This document shows, one piece after another, positions 63,977-64,000 of a DNA stretch of 64,000 nucleotides. The DNA comes from Bordetella parapertussis. GTDB lineage: Bacteria; Pseudomonadota; Gammaproteobacteria; Burkholderiales; Casimicrobiaceae. The notes beneath the pieces are model-generated. The model did not search any database, was not told the origin of the DNA, and saw only the letters and a list, made by a program, of their open reading frames with translations. Every line of letters starts with the position of its first letter. The stretch's first letter is position 1. The stretch is taken from contig CALQLA020000021.1 of assembly GCA_943331295.2 (NCBI GenBank), positions 18,597 through 82,596 of the forward strand, written 5' to 3'. A program made the translations under genes and the position numbers.

Positions 63977-64000
63977 ACCGTAGACAAGCGTCGAAGAGCC
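63977..64000 (-). repeat. Right terminal inverted repeat of the ISL3 element
   Basis: Read on the minus strand it starts GGCTCTTCGACGCTTGTCTA and continues CGGT. It ends exactly at the window border. Confidence 0.85.

Larger units (their letters stand above)
62611..64000 (-). mobile_element. ISL3-family insertion sequence, complete (1390 bases)
   Basis: Terminal inverted repeats of 24 bases (62611-62634 and 63977-64000) begin GGCTCTTCG at both ends and share 19 of 24 positions, including TACGGT. The outer end coincides with the last base of the window. One transposase fills the element on the minus strand. Base composition is visibly less GC-rich than the flanking genes, fitting transfer from elsewhere. 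It inserted into the secreted-protein gene at 62190. Confidence 0.9.

Overview
The window is high-GC chromosomal DNA from what looks like a betaproteobacterium, probably Burkholderiales-related. The evidence is a methionine synthase split into two genes, a Bug-family solute-binding protein, a CoxMSL-type molybdenum hydroxylase, an IorA/IorB pair, mpl, pbpC beside an alpha-2-macroglobulin gene, and strong GC bias at third codon positions. No rRNA, tRNA, CRISPR array or prophage was seen. The one clear mobile element is an ISL3-family insertion sequence whose outer end is the last base of the window.

Layout. 1-12.5 kb: a partial tonB, an RNase II-family exoribonuclease, an aldo/keto reductase, a DUF1684 protein and a 5'-nucleotidase. 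A tightly coupled minus-strand operon follows (MFS transporter, GT41/OGT-like glycosyltransferase, mpl, YqiA-like esterase), then a GFA-family gene killed by one nonsense codon and an FAH-family hydratase. 12.5-25 kb: an aminotransferase, a 1988-residue alpha-2-macroglobulin, pbpC, a TPR membrane protein, and a thiolase with a clear terminator. 25-35 kb is rich in exported proteins: a dienelactone-hydrolase-like enzyme, a two-domain beta/gamma-crystallin protein, a beta-barrel remnant, a PlpD-type patatin autotransporter, an ESPR-bearing passenger protein with a sorting-signal-like tail, a TPR lipoprotein, and a serine hydrolase missing its middle.

35-49.4 kb holds two unrelated molybdenum hydroxylases. 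IorB/IorA with an alpha/beta hydrolase are on the minus strand. On the plus strand is a compact ten-gene run: CoxM-, CoxS- and CoxL-like subunits, a complete polyamine-type ABC importer, Rieske dioxygenase alpha and beta subunits, and a CoxG-like protein. Order and overlaps suggest one transcription unit for uptake and successive hydroxylation of an unidentified, probably aromatic or N-heteroaromatic compound. This is the most interesting system here.

49.4-62 kb is mostly housekeeping: a HisN-like phosphatase, 4-hydroxyphenylpyruvate dioxygenase, birA, coaX, a SPOR protein, a truncated TPM-family membrane protein and a rhodanese. Split metH is preceded by a promoter, a SAM-II riboswitch and an intrinsic terminator. 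Small secreted or unknown proteins and a Bug-type binding protein follow. At 62.6 kb the insertion sequence interrupts a secreted-protein gene.

Two themes cut across the window. A long palindromic intergenic repeat occurs three times, each time just after a stop codon. Five genes are decayed by different mechanisms (nonsense mutation, internal deletion, two N-terminal losses, IS insertion). All functions are read from sequence motifs and gene order; no database search was possible.
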